This document shows positions 1 through 7,987 of a stretch of DNA of 27,151 nt, piece after piece (within the stretch, counting starts at the first letter, position 1; every line of letters starts with the position of its first letter). The DNA lies in the IMG/VR virus record IMGVR_UViG_3300030104_005567, positions 1-27,151 of that record; one strand, 5' to 3'. Source of the stretch: a virus. The notes under the pieces are model-generated. The model did no database searches and was not told the DNA's origin. It saw only the letters and a program-made list of their open reading frames with translations. A program made the position numbers and the translations under genes.

Positions 1-1128
1 CAGATGGTAATTGGACTTAGAGAGACAGCTATTAGAATAGATGTGAATCCTCATACTGTTGGAGGGTCAACACTTGCAGAGGGGATACAGTATAGAATAG
101 TAACCCCAGATCTATTATACTGTGAAGCTCATCCAGATCAGCCAGACATCCCAGTTTACTATCAAGAGGCCAGACTCCGAGTAGATGAAAAAGGTAAAAA
201 TAGATGGGTAGCAGATGTACTAGATATTAGAAACCCTAATAATGCAATATTTGGGATGTATGTAATTAACCAAGATGGGAGCCTCGGTGAGGATGTCAGT
301 GAGATGTATATGGGACATCCTACCCATAGAGGAGAGGACTATCCCTATCAAGATTCTAATGGGGTTCCATTTCTCCCAGTGGTTCTATATCACGCTGAAA
401 AAACAGGCTTTCTCTGGGATTCATATAATGCCTCTCAGATGGTCTATGGTTCTCTAACTAGCGCAGTACTCTATTCTATGTGGGTTCACCTTGTAAGAGA
501 TGCTTGTTGGTCTCAGAAATATGTTGCTGGATTATCTGTAGCTGGATTATCACAGATGGATCAGAATGAAATAGCGCGGAGGTCCAGCATAGCAACGGAT
601 CCAAGTTCAATCCTAGTATTCACACAGGATCCAGATGCACAAGGACAGCCTCTAGTAGGTTCCTTTTCAATCCCTACAGATCCTCACGCTCTATTAGAAT
701 CAATCTCCAAATATGAGATGAGAGTGGGATTAGCAGCTGGACTATCTCCCTCTGATATCTCAAGACAAAGCGGAGATCCTAGAAGTGGATACAGTTTAGC
801 CATTTCTAAGAGTGGACAAAGAGAGGCACAAAAGAAATTTGCTCCGATCTTTAGATTGGGAGATGAGGAGCTTTTGTCTAAGACTGCTATTCTTGCTAAT
901 CGCTTTCTTGGGACTTCTCTTCCAGAGGATGGCTATAGAATTAGTTATCATTCTCTCCCTCTGACATCTGATGAGATGAGAGCCCAGAGAGAGGATATTG
1001 TGGGCAAGATGCAAGCCGGACTCATCTCTCCAGTCCAGGCTGTTATGATGATGTACCCGGATATGGATGATCGAGAGGCTAGAGAGTATCTCCTCCAGAT
1101 ACGTAGGGAGAGAGCGGAGTTTCTATGA
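1..1128 (+). CDS. Phage portal protein, C-terminal part (cut by window edge)
   Basis: Likely the portal protein, which forms the ring at the capsid vertex through which DNA is packaged and to which the tail attaches. The frame is open from base 1 (the codon before the first ATG is CAG), so the N-terminus lies outside the window and the ATG at base 4 is probably internal. The visible 374 residues hold a beta-rich N-terminal half, a mostly helical section (about residues 130-300, with the segment VGLAAGLSPSDISR) typical of portal stem and wing regions, and a charged helical C-terminus with DEMRAQREDIVGKMQAGLISP, a pattern common in portal C-termini. It is followed by a small gene, a scaffold-like gene and the capsid gene, the usual portal context. 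The fold call rests on pattern and position, not on an alignment. Confidence 0.7.
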   Translation, partial: QMVIGLRETAIRIDVNPHTVGGSTLAEGIQYRIVTPDLLYCEAHPDQPDIPVYYQEARLRVDEKGKNRWVADVLDIRNPNNAIFGMYVINQDGSLGEDVSEMYMGHPTHRGEDYPYQDSNGVPFLPVVLYHAEKTGFLWDSYNASQMVYGSLTSAVLYSMWVHLVRDACWSQKYVAGLSVAGLSQMDQNEIARRSSIATDPSSILVFTQDPDAQGQPLVGSFSIPTDPHALLESISKYEMRVGLAAGLSPSDISRQSGDPRSGYSLAISKSGQREAQKKFAPIFRLGDEELLSKTAILANRFLGTSLPEDGYRISYHSLPLTSDEMRAQREDIVGKMQAGLISPVQAVMMMYPDMDDREAREYLLQIRRERAEFL

Positions 1129-1439
1129 TGCTATGTGAGGAGTGCAATCTCCCAGCAGATACAGATGCTAGGATCGAATGGTTAACAGTAGATGGATGGG
1201 CTGAATCTCTCTATATTAGACTCACTCATCCAGAATGTTGTTACTACGATAAGCGGAGAGAACTGATAGAAGAATTGGGAGCCAATGATCATTGGCTACC
1301 ATTAGAGGATATAGAGCCTCTTTTGGATATCGCTTTTGAGATGCCTTGGACTGATCGAGATATAGCGATACGCTCCTTTTTAAGATACATTAACAACAGA
1401 AAACTACAATTTAGTGAGGTACTGAATGAAAACAATTAA
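1125..1439 (+). CDS. Small Cys-rich protein between portal and scaffold
   Basis: Unrecognised 104-residue protein. Its ATG overlaps the portal stop in an ATGA, so translation is probably coupled. The N-terminus carries CEEC at residues 4-7, and a second HPECC cluster lies around residues 35-39. Together these could bind one zinc ion as a small ribbon or knuckle (inference). The rest is helical and acidic, with no membrane segment. Its C-terminus overlaps the start of the scaffold-like gene by 14 bases. Position suggests a late-expressed head or packaging accessory, but nothing in the sequence fixes a function. Confidence 0.6.
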   Translation: MMLCEECNLPADTDARIEWLTVDGWAESLYIRLTHPECCYYDKRRELIEELGANDHWLPLEDIEPLLDIAFEMPWTDRDIAIRSFLRYINNRKLQFSEVLNENN

Positions 1440-2034
1440 CCACGATGGAGAAGAGTTTGTACTCAAGTCAGAAATTGAGGCAGCTTTCAAAGATCGAATT
1501 AGCAAACTATCAAACCGAGCAATCCAAGCGGAGGAGCAAGCTGCTACACTCCAAGAGCAGATCGATTCTCAGAGTGGAGAGCTTAGCAAGATAACCAAAC
1601 TCCAAGAGCAGATCTCAACTCTAGAAGAATCCTTACAGAGTGCGGAGACAAAGTATTCTAGAGTAACAATGATGAGCGATCTAGGATTCACAGATCCAGA
1701 GATCAGAGATGCTCTAGAATGGGCTTATCAGAGGGCTGGAGTGGAGACTCCTTTGGAGGACTGGATCCGAGAGATCAAAGAATCCCCAGAATCTGCTCCT
1801 CTGGTACTGAGACCACATCTCTCCCAGGCTAAACCTCAAGAGGCAACTGTGGAAACAACAGAGATCCAAACTCAAGAGATAGAGCCTCCTCCTTTGATGC
1901 TACCACCTAAGACAAACACTGGAACCAAACCAGCTCCAGTCCAATCTGGTGATATTCTAAAAAGGGCAGCTACAGATCCAGAGTTCTACGCTCAGAATCG
2001 AGATGCTATTAAAAAGGCTTGGCGATCCAGATAG
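1426..2034 (+). CDS. Capsid scaffold-like protein
   Basis: Probable scaffolding protein, which guides coat protein assembly and is lost on maturation. The 202-residue protein starts with a short MKTINHDGEEF segment, then has a long charged, Gln/Glu-rich coiled coil (about residues 20-80), a globular helical part (about 85-125), a Pro/Thr/Gln-rich linker (about 130-175) and a basic C-terminus with DAIKKAWRSR. A coiled coil, a low-complexity linker and a basic tail that can contact the coat protein are the usual scaffold plan, and the gene lies between portal and major capsid protein. It overlaps the preceding gene by 14 bases. An internal protease domain is not seen, so maturation proteolysis would have to come from elsewhere or not occur. 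Confidence 0.65.
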   Translation: MKTINHDGEEFVLKSEIEAAFKDRISKLSNRAIQAEEQAATLQEQIDSQSGELSKITKLQEQISTLEESLQSAETKYSRVTMMSDLGFTDPEIRDALEWAYQRAGVETPLEDWIREIKESPESAPLVLRPHLSQAKPQEATVETTEIQTQEIEPPPLMLPPKTNTGTKPAPVQSGDILKRAATDPEFYAQNRDAIKKAWRSR

Positions 2035-2043
2035 GAGGATATT

Positions 2044-2349
2044 ATGGCTCTAGATCTCACTGGTGAGAATCTGTATCCAATTGTGAAAACGTTCACAGCA
2101 AACCAAACAGCTACAGAGATCATACTTCCTAGAACGTGTCTAACTGTTACAATTGGATCTGAGACTCACCAGATCTATTGGTCCAATGTTGGGACCGATG
2201 GACAAAGCCTATCACAACATAAAGACTTTATAGATGGAGGAGCCAAGCTATCAGTGAAATTAGGTAGGGGCTCGAATCGTACCAATGCTATATACATAGA
2301 GACAAAGAGCGCAGCTAGCGCAACGGTCTCTCTAGTTTTTGAGGAGTAG
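2044..2349 (+). CDS. Small beta-rich virion protein (decoration candidate)
   Basis: Unrecognised 101-residue protein preceded by a strong TAGGAGG ribosome site. The sequence alternates short hydrophobic and polar stretches rich in Thr, Ser and Val, as in an all-beta fold, with no Cys, no membrane segment and no coiled coil. The C-terminus, SATVSLVFEE, looks like a final beta strand. It sits in the head module between scaffold and fiber genes, where small capsid-stabilising or decoration proteins are usual. A role as head decoration or fiber-base protein is inferred from size, composition and place only. Confidence 0.55.
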   Translation: MALDLTGENLYPIVKTFTANQTATEIILPRTCLTVTIGSETHQIYWSNVGTDGQSLSQHKDFIDGGAKLSVKLGRGSNRTNAIYIETKSAASATVSLVFEE

Positions 2350-2352
2350 GCT

Positions 2353-2568
2353 ATGGCTGTTTATAGTGTCCCAGTCCATAGGAGACCTCAGAGCTTTAAC
2401 TTTAATAATGTTACTCAAGTGTCAATTACTCACGATTATGGATTCAAGCCCTTTGTACAGGTGATAGTGAATGATCAGATCGCTAGTGCTACAGTCTCTC
2501 ATATTGATGTGAACACGGTTAGAATTACTTTCCAAAATTCAACCTCTGGATCTGTTATCTTGAGGTAA
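2353..2568 (+). CDS. Stand-alone fiber-tip-like domain (71 aa)
   Basis: A 71-residue beta-rich protein starting 3 bases after the previous stop. It resembles the last 60 residues of the next gene product: both carry an ITH-[DN]-x-G-x-K motif (SITHDYGFKPFVQV here, TITHNLGKKFVHV there), then a V-x-V strand, an Asp-containing turn, a second strand ending in VRITF or CKVKS, and a hydrophobic end (GSVIL or AAIIAS). Such small C-terminal domains cap phage fibers or decoration spikes. This copy could be a free subunit of the same structure or a domain duplicate. The alignment was made by eye. Confidence 0.6.
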   Translation: MAVYSVPVHRRPQSFNFNNVTQVSITHDYGFKPFVQVIVNDQIASATVSHIDVNTVRITFQNSTSGSVILR

Positions 2569-2607
2569 GATTATCACGGGGAGAGAGTCCCCTAATAATC
2601 TTATTTT
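2567..2607 (+). terminator. Putative intrinsic terminator or attenuator
   Basis: Stem-loop beginning at the stop codon of the 71-aa gene. The outer arm AAGATTAT (2567-2574) pairs perfectly with ATAATCTT (2595-2602), and the inner arm GGGGA (2578-2582) pairs with TCCCC (2588-2592) around loop GAGAG. It is followed by ATTTT. The T-run is short, so partial read-through into the fiber gene is likely. Confidence 0.6.
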
Positions 2608-2619
2608 ATGGAGTAAACG

Positions 2620-3999
2620 ATGCAATTTCTAGCACCGACAAATATTTTTGAGGGAGTGGTACAACTAAACCAAGCCCCATCCGCTGATAACCACGCTGTA
2701 ACCCGTAGCTATTTGGAAGCCAATTCTGTAGTTGGTATAGCCTCAGACTCTGCTAATTATGCTGAGTTAGTAACCGAGGGAGGAGATTTAAAATTAAAAC
2801 TTAAGCCTTTGACTATCACTGATGTAGCAGTGGATACAACCGCTACAAGTCTAGCCAACTGGATCTCTGGAAATTACACAGGATCAGAAAAACAAGAGGG
2901 TGATATTATCATCCTTACTGGTGTAAGTGGAAGAGCAGAGACCTGGATCAATAATGGTGGTACTGGTAACAATGCTGGAGACTGGACCGAGATTGAGGGG
3001 CAAGATATCCAAGCCTCAGAAGTTCGATCCTTTATATCTGGATCTGCTGGTATTGATTACAACTCTGGAACAGGTGCGATCACTGCTGATCAAGGTGAGA
3101 TCAGAGCGTTTTTCTCTGCTGGATCTGGCTTGGGATATGATGCCGCTAATGGTGCTTTTTCTTTAACTGCTAACACAGATGGGATCGGTGAGGGTTCTAG
3201 TAACCTCTACTTCACTAATGCTAGAGCTCGATCTGCTGTATCGGTGACAGGTTCTGGATTGGCTTATAACTCTGGAACAGGTGCTATCAGTTTAACAGCT
3301 GATTCAGATGTGATCGGTGAGGGTTCTAGTAACCTCTACTTCACTAATGCCAGAGCTAGAGGAGCTGTATCTCTTGGAGCCGTTGCTGGTCCAGATGTAC
3401 AGCTTCTAGAGTATGATTCTGGAGCTGGTGAACTTAAAGTTAAATTAAGTAGTGTTCGATCTGGATTTTCTGCTGGTGTAGGTTTAAGTTATTCAAGCGG
3501 TGTCTATGCTCTTAATGCAACTACTCAAAACGTATCAGAACACTCTAGCAATTTGTACTTCACAGATGCAAGAGCCCGAGCTGCTATATCTGTAGATACT
3601 GCTGGATTAGCATACAACTCTGGAACTGGTCAAATTGCTCTAGATGCTAATACATCACAGATCTCTGAGGATGCTAGTGCTTTGTTCTTTACCAATGCAA
3701 GAGCTAGAGCTGCTGTCTCTGCTGATGCTAGTGCTAACAACTTGCTCCAATATAATGGATCAAATGGTGAGTTATTAGTTGATATTAACAAGTTCAGAGC
3801 AGAGTTAGCACCTACCAACTTGACAGCTAACACATTTACAACCATCACCCATAATCTTGGTAAGAAGTTCGTACATGTTTCCTGTTATGATTCTAATGAT
3901 AAATTGGTACAGGTAGAAGTTGAATTAATCTCTACTACTCAATGCAAGGTTAAATCCGTTATCAACGTTAGCGGAGCTGCTATCATAGCCAGTCTTTAA
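2620..3999 (+). CDS. Repeat-containing fiber protein (head or tail fiber)
   Basis: A 459-residue virion fiber-type protein. The N-terminal ~40 residues (PTNIFEGVVQLNQAPSADNH) look like an anchoring segment. The middle has four copies of a repeat with consensus [IV]-x-E-x-[SA]-S-x-L-[YF]-F-T-[ND]-ARAR-x-A-[IV]-S, starting at residues 189, 232, 305 and 348, separated by GLAYNSGTGAI-type beta segments. This LYFT-ARAR repeat is common in phage tail fibers and other virion proteins, especially from aquatic phages. The last ~60 residues form an ITHNLGKKF domain shared with the upstream 71-aa protein. A fiber gene between scaffold and major capsid protein is unusual for a receptor-binding tail fiber, so a capsid-anchored fiber is possible. 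It is bracketed by hairpins and followed by a strong terminator. Confidence 0.75.
   Translation: MQFLAPTNIFEGVVQLNQAPSADNHAVTRSYLEANSVVGIASDSANYAELVTEGGDLKLKLKPLTITDVAVDTTATSLANWISGNYTGSEKQEGDIIILTGVSGRAETWINNGGTGNNAGDWTEIEGQDIQASEVRSFISGSAGIDYNSGTGAITADQGEIRAFFSAGSGLGYDAANGAFSLTANTDGIGEGSSNLYFTNARARSAVSVTGSGLAYNSGTGAISLTADSDVIGEGSSNLYFTNARARGAVSLGAVAGPDVQLLEYDSGAGELKVKLSSVRSGFSAGVGLSYSSGVYALNATTQNVSEHSSNLYFTDARARAAISVDTAGLAYNSGTGQIALDANTSQISEDASALFFTNARARAAVSADASANNLLQYNGSNGELLVDINKFRAELAPTNLTANTFTTITHNLGKKFVHVSCYDSNDKLVQVEVELISTTQCKVKSVINVSGAAIIASL
3184..3720 (+). repeat. Four in-frame LYFT-ARAR repeats in the fiber gene
   Basis: The 60-base repeat units start at 3184, 3313, 3532 and 3661. 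Units 1 and 2 are identical over about 39 bases (3183-3221 and 3312-3350), while units 3 and 4 have diverged at DNA level. The first two therefore look like a recent duplication or a gene-converted pair, and the array could expand or contract by recombination. Confidence 0.85.
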
Positions 4000-4044
4000 G
4001 ATATTCCCTCCTAAAAAACTGGGGCTCTGTACCTCCTCCAGTTT

Positions 4045-4076
4045 CCCTCTCCATCTCCTTGGAGGGGGTTTTTTTT
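4045..4076 (+). terminator. Strong intrinsic terminator before the capsid gene
   Basis: CCCTCTCCA (4045-4053) pairs with TGGAGGGGG (4060-4068), nine pairs with one G-U, around loop TCTCCT. It is followed directly by eight T residues (4069-4076). A second, weaker hairpin lies just upstream: AAACTGG (4016-4022) with CCAGTTT (4038-4044). Together they should end transcription of the fiber cassette before the separate capsid promoter. Confidence 0.88.
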
Positions 4077-4080
4077 ATAC

Positions 4081-4109
4081 TTGCCAGGCTTAAAAATAGA
4101 GTATATTAT
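4081..4109 (+). promoter_or_regulatory. Sigma70-like promoter for the major capsid gene
   Basis: TTGCCA (4081-4086), a 17-base spacer, and TATTAT (4104-4109), lying between the terminator and the capsid gene. An alternative -10 is TATATT at 4102-4107. The -10 lies within AGAGTATATTA, a word also found upstream of the endolysin gene. The leader before the ATG (about 75 bases) contains a small GGGT-CGC-ACCC hairpin at 4122-4132. Confidence 0.65.
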
Positions 4110-4191
4110 ATCTATTGGGTAGGGTCGCACCCGAAACAGCAGAAAGCCTAGAAACAGAATACTAATTAACTTTTTTGCTAGGATATTAAAA

Positions 4192-5127
4192 ATGGCAACA
4201 ATTACTAATACTGGGCTAGTAGGTGATCTACGATTGGCTCAAATGATCTCTCAAGAGATTAGATTACTTTTAAACGATAATGTAAACCTTAGAAACACTC
4301 CATTTGTTGACTTTGTTGGAGCGATCAATGGCTCTGGATCTGATACTATTCGAGTTAGAAAGGCTTTCCTAGATGGAGAATCTGACTTCTCACAATTCAC
4401 AGGTGGAACTGAAGCAGATGCTGTATCTGATAAGGCTCTTGTAGATGGACATGTTGATCTAGTAGTTAAGCGAAATGCTTTAGCTTACTCTATCACTGAT
4501 ATGGCATCTATGACCGGAATGGGTGCAGGTGATATCGATCCTTTTCGTATTGCAGAACACATCTCCAAATCTTATGAGGCTCTTTTTGCTAAGCTTACAG
4601 CTGCTCTTTTTACTGGTTTTACTGCTCAGAAGGGAGCTGGAGCTGCATTAAGTGTATCTGTATTCTTGGACTGTGTACAAGTTCTAGAAGCTGCCGGAAC
4701 AAACAAAGGAGCCCCTGGTCCTTATGTTGCTGTATTGCATCCTAAACAATTCGCAGATCTGCAAGATTCAATCAGAGCGGAGGCTAACAATGCTCTAGCT
4801 TATGCACCTGCATCTTATGAAGCTCTTGAGGCTAAAGGCTCTCACTTTAAAGGGACCTTTATGGGTGTAGAGATCTACACATCTAGTTACATCTTGGATG
4901 ATACATCTAATTACCAAGGTGCTATGTTCGGACCTGGTGCTATTGGTTACGGTACTGGTACTCCTCAAGCATTGGCTGGAGCTGCTCAGTCTATGGATAT
5001 GGGTGAGGTTCTTATCGAGATGGATCGTGATGCTACTAAAGCGATCACTCGAATTGTAGGACACTGCTATCTAGGTATGGCTATCATCGATGATGATCGC
5101 GGTGTTGAGATTGCAACAGCAGTATAA
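4192..5127 (+). CDS. Major capsid protein (HK97-like)
   Basis: The coat protein that builds the icosahedral shell. At 311 residues it fits the HK97-fold range. The N-terminal arm (about residues 1-50) is followed by SGSDTIRVRKAF, then the V-x-L-x-V-K-R-x-x-L-A-Y-S-I-T-D segment (about residues 87-104), which resembles the E-loop/P-domain entry in many phage coat proteins. A helical spine (about 120-145), a VAVLHPKQFADLQD segment (about 177-192), and a beta-rich end with EIDMD-like and GVEI strands follow. The ATG has AGGAT upstream. The gene is monocistronic-like, with a promoter before it and a hairpin after it, as expected for the most abundant virion protein. Family assignment is by pattern and context. 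Confidence 0.85.
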   Translation: MATITNTGLVGDLRLAQMISQEIRLLLNDNVNLRNTPFVDFVGAINGSGSDTIRVRKAFLDGESDFSQFTGGTEADAVSDKALVDGHVDLVVKRNALAYSITDMASMTGMGAGDIDPFRIAEHISKSYEALFAKLTAALFTGFTAQKGAGAALSVSVFLDCVQVLEAAGTNKGAPGPYVAVLHPKQFADLQDSIRAEANNALAYAPASYEALEAKGSHFKGTFMGVEIYTSSYILDDTSNYQGAMFGPGAIGYGTGTPQALAGAAQSMDMGEVLIEMDRDATKAITRIVGHCYLGMAIIDDDRGVEIATAV

Positions 5128-5140
5128 TTACACTATTAGA

Positions 5141-5178
5141 AGAGGGGATCCATTGGGTCCTCTCTATCTATAATTTTT
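5141..5178 (+). terminator. Hairpin terminator or attenuator after the capsid gene
   Basis: AGAGGGGATCC (5141-5151) pairs with GGGTCCTCTCT (5155-5165) as an 11-pair stem with two G-U pairs around loop ATT. It is followed by a short T-run (ATTTTT at 5173-5178). The next gene starts at 5190, so partial termination would lower connector and tail expression relative to the coat protein. Confidence 0.7.
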
Positions 5179-5189
5179 AGAGGTACAAA

Positions 5190-5867
5190 ATGACTAACAA
5201 ATTCACCCCACAGCCTTGGGCTCCAATCTCCCAAACAGCAGAGCAAAAGCTCCTCCCAGCATCTCCAAATCATCCATTCTATTATAAATGGCATCCATCT
5301 AATTGGAGATTTGCGTATATTGATATTCCAGTAAAATCTGGAAAGAGTACAAAGATGGAAAAGAGGGGCTATTTCTTACCTACTGTCAGAATGGAAAGAG
5401 TAGTTCCAGGCGTTAACGGAGTCCACCAGATCAGCGGAGAAATTGGGAACGCTGGATCACGAATTGGAAAACTACAGCAGAAAGGATGGATTTATCTAGA
5501 ACCATCAAAATATCAATACATCTCTGTGTATCCTGTACGAGGTGGAAGATATCACGCTCCTAAATGGGAGAGTGTGAGAGTAGTAGGGAATACACTATTA
5601 AGATCATTCGATGAGAAAGGCTTTCTCCAGTGGAGTGCTAGTCTCATTCTAGATGGGACCTTTCACGTTATAGAGCCTCATTTCTGGGAACTGATGAAGA
5701 TCCAACACAATAAAACTATCAACCGATTATCAGCATCTCAGCATATTCCAGAGATTAAGATCAAACTAAATGAGAGCTACAAGATAGCGGAGGATATGTT
5801 ATCTTTTATGCAGAGGTACGAAGAGCAAGGAATCAATATCTACAAAGAGATCACCGATGCCAACTAG
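5190..5867 (+). CDS. Hypothetical virion or head-tail connector protein (225 aa)
   Basis: Unrecognised protein with the ribosome site GAGGTACA three bases before the ATG. The first two thirds are rich in aromatic residues and beta-prone (YYKWHPSNWRFAYIDIPVK, PVRGGRYHAPKWESV). The C-terminal third (about residues 165-225) is helical and charged (MKIQHNKTINRL, EDMLSFMQRYEEQG). There is no signal peptide or membrane segment. Its place directly after the capsid gene and before connector-like genes suggests a head-completion or neck protein, but the fold is not recognised. Its last 11 bases overlap the next gene. Confidence 0.55.
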   Translation: MTNKFTPQPWAPISQTAEQKLLPASPNHPFYYKWHPSNWRFAYIDIPVKSGKSTKMEKRGYFLPTVRMERVVPGVNGVHQISGEIGNAGSRIGKLQQKGWIYLEPSKYQYISVYPVRGGRYHAPKWESVRVVGNTLLRSFDEKGFLQWSASLILDGTFHVIEPHFWELMKIQHNKTINRLSASQHIPEIKIKLNESYKIAEDMLSFMQRYEEQGINIYKEITDAN

Positions 5868-6624
5868 CACCCCTTATGCACCCCAGATCAAGATCCCAGA
5901 ACTCCTAGAGAGAGAGATGGGTAACACCACCACACTCCCAGTATACAGAGATGGAGCCTTGGCTGTCCCCTCTGCTGTGAGATATACCCTCTATAGTCCT
6001 ACACAGGATAAATTGGTGGATAATGCTGTTGCTAGTTTCCCAGCAAATGTATCCACCTATGTACACTCTGCTGGATCTCTTCCAGATACGTTAAACTATG
6101 GAGAGGGCTATCTCCAAGAGTGGAAGATCACAATTGTGGGTGAGGATTATATCTTTCGAAGAATGTGTGCTCTAGTCAAGCGGAGACTCTATCCAGTAGT
6201 ATCAGATGGAGATCTCACTGCTACCTATTCTCAACTAGCAGATATCAGACCTAGCAACCTCACCAGCTACCAAACTTATATAGATGAGGCTTGGTACACA
6301 ATGATCCAGAGATTAAGAACTGAGGGAGGAGGCTTAGAATATCTAATTATGAGCTCCGAAGCTTTCAGAAGTTCCCACCAAAATCTCTCTCTATACTATA
6401 TTTTTAGAGACTTCCATTCCAGCCTTGGACAATCTAACGGAAGATATTTAGACTTAGCAAATGAGCATTTCAGACAGTATAACGATGAGTGGAAAAGAAT
6501 AAACTTTGTATATGATTATGACCATAATGGGCTCCCAGATCAGCCAGATAATAGAGTGGCTAAACAGCCAGTAATTTATCTGAGTAATCCGGGGAGATAT
6601 GGCAATTTCAGAAAGCGGAGATAA
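5857..6624 (+). CDS. Probable head-tail connector (adaptor) protein
   Basis: A 255-residue protein starting at ATGCCAACTAG, overlapping the upstream stop. Residues about 1-115 are beta-rich (VRYTLYSPTQDKLVDN, YLQEWKITIVGEDYIFRR). The segment from about residue 120 on (DLTATYSQLADIRPSNLTSYQTYIDEAWYTMIQRLR) resembles the helical start of phage head-tail connector proteins, in which a short helix bundle binds the portal. The tail of the protein is polar, with an Asp-rich DYDHNGLPD stretch resembling a small calcium-binding loop (inference). The position between capsid and tail terminator supports an adaptor role. No direct alignment was possible. Confidence 0.55.
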   Translation: MPTSTPYAPQIKIPELLEREMGNTTTLPVYRDGALAVPSAVRYTLYSPTQDKLVDNAVASFPANVSTYVHSAGSLPDTLNYGEGYLQEWKITIVGEDYIFRRMCALVKRRLYPVVSDGDLTATYSQLADIRPSNLTSYQTYIDEAWYTMIQRLRTEGGGLEYLIMSSEAFRSSHQNLSLYYIFRDFHSSLGQSNGRYLDLANEHFRQYNDEWKRINFVYDYDHNGLPDQPDNRVAKQPVIYLSNPGRYGNFRKRR

Positions 6625-6629
6625 TATAG

Positions 6630-7058
6630 ATGGCTCAATCTCTCTCCAGCATTAGAAAGCAATTAGCGATCAAGGTGGCAGCTCTTACAGGTTTTAAGGA
6701 GTCCAAACACACTCCAGATTATTTCGGTAGAGTTGAGAATACAGTGGCTCACAAAGCATTTGCTATATCTGTAGCCTCTAGTACTGCTCTGGATGAGAGA
6801 CAGAGGAGATCTGTGGGTGTGGTTCTTAATACTCCGATGATGATCACATTTGCATACAGATTGAGACCCTTAGATGTATATCCTATAGATTATGATGCAG
6901 CTCTGGACTGTGAGGAGACTGTAATCAATGGAGTACTCCAGGCTTATTCTAGTGACAACAAATTCACAATTAGATATCTCCAGAGTGTTAGAACTGTTAC
7001 AGAATCTCAAGAATACATTATCACACAATTATCTTTCAATATAATACACACAATTTGA
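6630..7058 (+). CDS. Probable tail terminator or head-tail joining protein
   Basis: A 142-residue protein just before the tail tube gene, the usual place of the tail terminator (lambda gpU-like) or the last head-tail joining protein. It begins with a helix (SLSSIRKQLAIKVAALTGF), has an alternating beta core including MMITFAYRLRP and IDYDAALDCEETVINGVLQAY, and ends with strands (EYIITQLSFNIIHTI). The alpha/beta pattern and length match that group, but sequence signatures are too weak for a firm assignment. Confidence 0.5.
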   Translation: MAQSLSSIRKQLAIKVAALTGFKESKHTPDYFGRVENTVAHKAFAISVASSTALDERQRRSVGVVLNTPMMITFAYRLRPLDVYPIDYDAALDCEETVINGVLQAYSSDNKFTIRYLQSVRTVTESQEYIITQLSFNIIHTI

Positions 7059-7065
7059 ATTTATC

Positions 7066-7080
7066 GGATACATTGTATCC
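7066..7080. promoter_or_regulatory. Perfect dyad before the tail tube gene
   Basis: GGATACA-T-TGTATCC is a perfect 15-base dyad in the short gap before the tail tube gene. It can form a 6-pair hairpin with loop ATT. No T-run follows, so an RNA processing or stability element, or an operator, is more likely than a terminator. Confidence 0.4.
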
Positions 7081-7098
7081 ATATTATAGGAGTCAAAA

Positions 7099-7608
7099 AT
7101 GGCATATTCAACAGTACCCAAGACCAAACGAGATGGAGTTATTCAGCTTATAGATGGTACAGGTTCACCAGTAACATTAGATGTAGCTTATGAGGATGGA
7201 AATTTCTCATTCTCAGATCCTCAACAATTCTCTGAATTGGTGGTAATGGATCGGGGTAACTTTTCTGCTGTACGGAGACAGGATGAACAAGCCAAAACTG
7301 GATCGTTTAGTTTTCACTTTAGACAGTTTACAGATGGATCAGAGGCTGGATCAGTTCGAGACTTTATCAATAAAACTGGAGCCTATGCAGCTAATGTATC
7401 TACTGGATTAGTTGGAGTTCCTTATGTAGAACACTATACAATAGATATCCGATACACAGCAGAGGGTACAGACTTTGGAGATGATGCAGATCACGCAGTA
7501 GTCTTATCAAAATGTGTTTGTTCTTTGGACTTCTCAGAGGGTGATCCTAGTTCGTTTACTTTAAACTTTACCTGTTATGGTGGAGTAACGGTTACAGGAC
7601 CAGCATAA
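7099..7608 (+). CDS. Major tail tube protein
   Basis: Likely the tail tube subunit that stacks in rings around the tape measure. The 169-residue protein is beta-rich and Gly/Ser/Asp-rich (FSFSDPQQFSELVVMDRG, TGSFSFHFRQFTDGS), with a central helix (SVRDFINKTG) and a final strand pair (SSFTLNFTCYGGVTVTG), typical of the tube-fold beta barrel. It is preceded by TAGGAGT and lies immediately upstream of the frameshifted tail chaperone pair, which is the conserved gene order tube, chaperone, tape measure. Assignment is mainly by order, size and composition. Confidence 0.75.
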   Translation: MAYSTVPKTKRDGVIQLIDGTGSPVTLDVAYEDGNFSFSDPQQFSELVVMDRGNFSAVRRQDEQAKTGSFSFHFRQFTDGSEAGSVRDFINKTGAYAANVSTGLVGVPYVEHYTIDIRYTAEGTDFGDDADHAVVLSKCVCSLDFSEGDPSSFTLNFTCYGGVTVTGPA

Positions 7609-7627
7609 TCTAATTAAGAGGTACAGA

Positions 7628-7987
7628 ATGATAAATCTAGGTAAATTGGGGACCCACGAAACAAAGATCCCCAATTCAATAGCTACATGTTTAGACTTTG
7701 TCAGTATATGGGGATCTGATCCGAATAGGGCTCAACTTGGTAGGCTTTGCGCTAGTGCTATAGCAGTAGCTGTAGACCACGCTAGAATCCTCCCAGCGTA
7801 TCCAGTACACTCTGGAGACCCTGTGAAATTTGGACATAAGATTCTAGATCGTTTGTTGGATGCTGGAGTGAGTCCAGGTCAAGTATATGATATGGGATCA
7901 GAGATTCTATTAGAGATGATGAGACAGATCCCAACAGAGAGAGAGGTTGAGGAAGTTGCAAATTTTACACCACAAGAGGAGGGCTAG
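7628..7987 (+). CDS. Tail assembly chaperone G (zero-frame product)
   Basis: A 119-residue helical protein between tail tube and tape measure, the position of lambda gpG. Ribosome site AGGTACA precedes the ATG. It has an N-terminal MINLGKLGTHETKIP strand and helical segments with GRLCASAIAVAVDHAR and PVKFGHKILDRLLDAGV. The reading frame ends TPQEEG-stop just after an A AAT TTT slippery heptamer at 7960-7966, where a fraction of ribosomes should shift -1 to make the longer GT product. G and GT bind the tape measure during tail assembly in lambda-type phages (established for that family). Confidence 0.85.
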   Translation: MINLGKLGTHETKIPNSIATCLDFVSIWGSDPNRAQLGRLCASAIAVAVDHARILPAYPVHSGDPVKFGHKILDRLLDAGVSPGQVYDMGSEILLEMMRQIPTEREVEEVANFTPQEEG

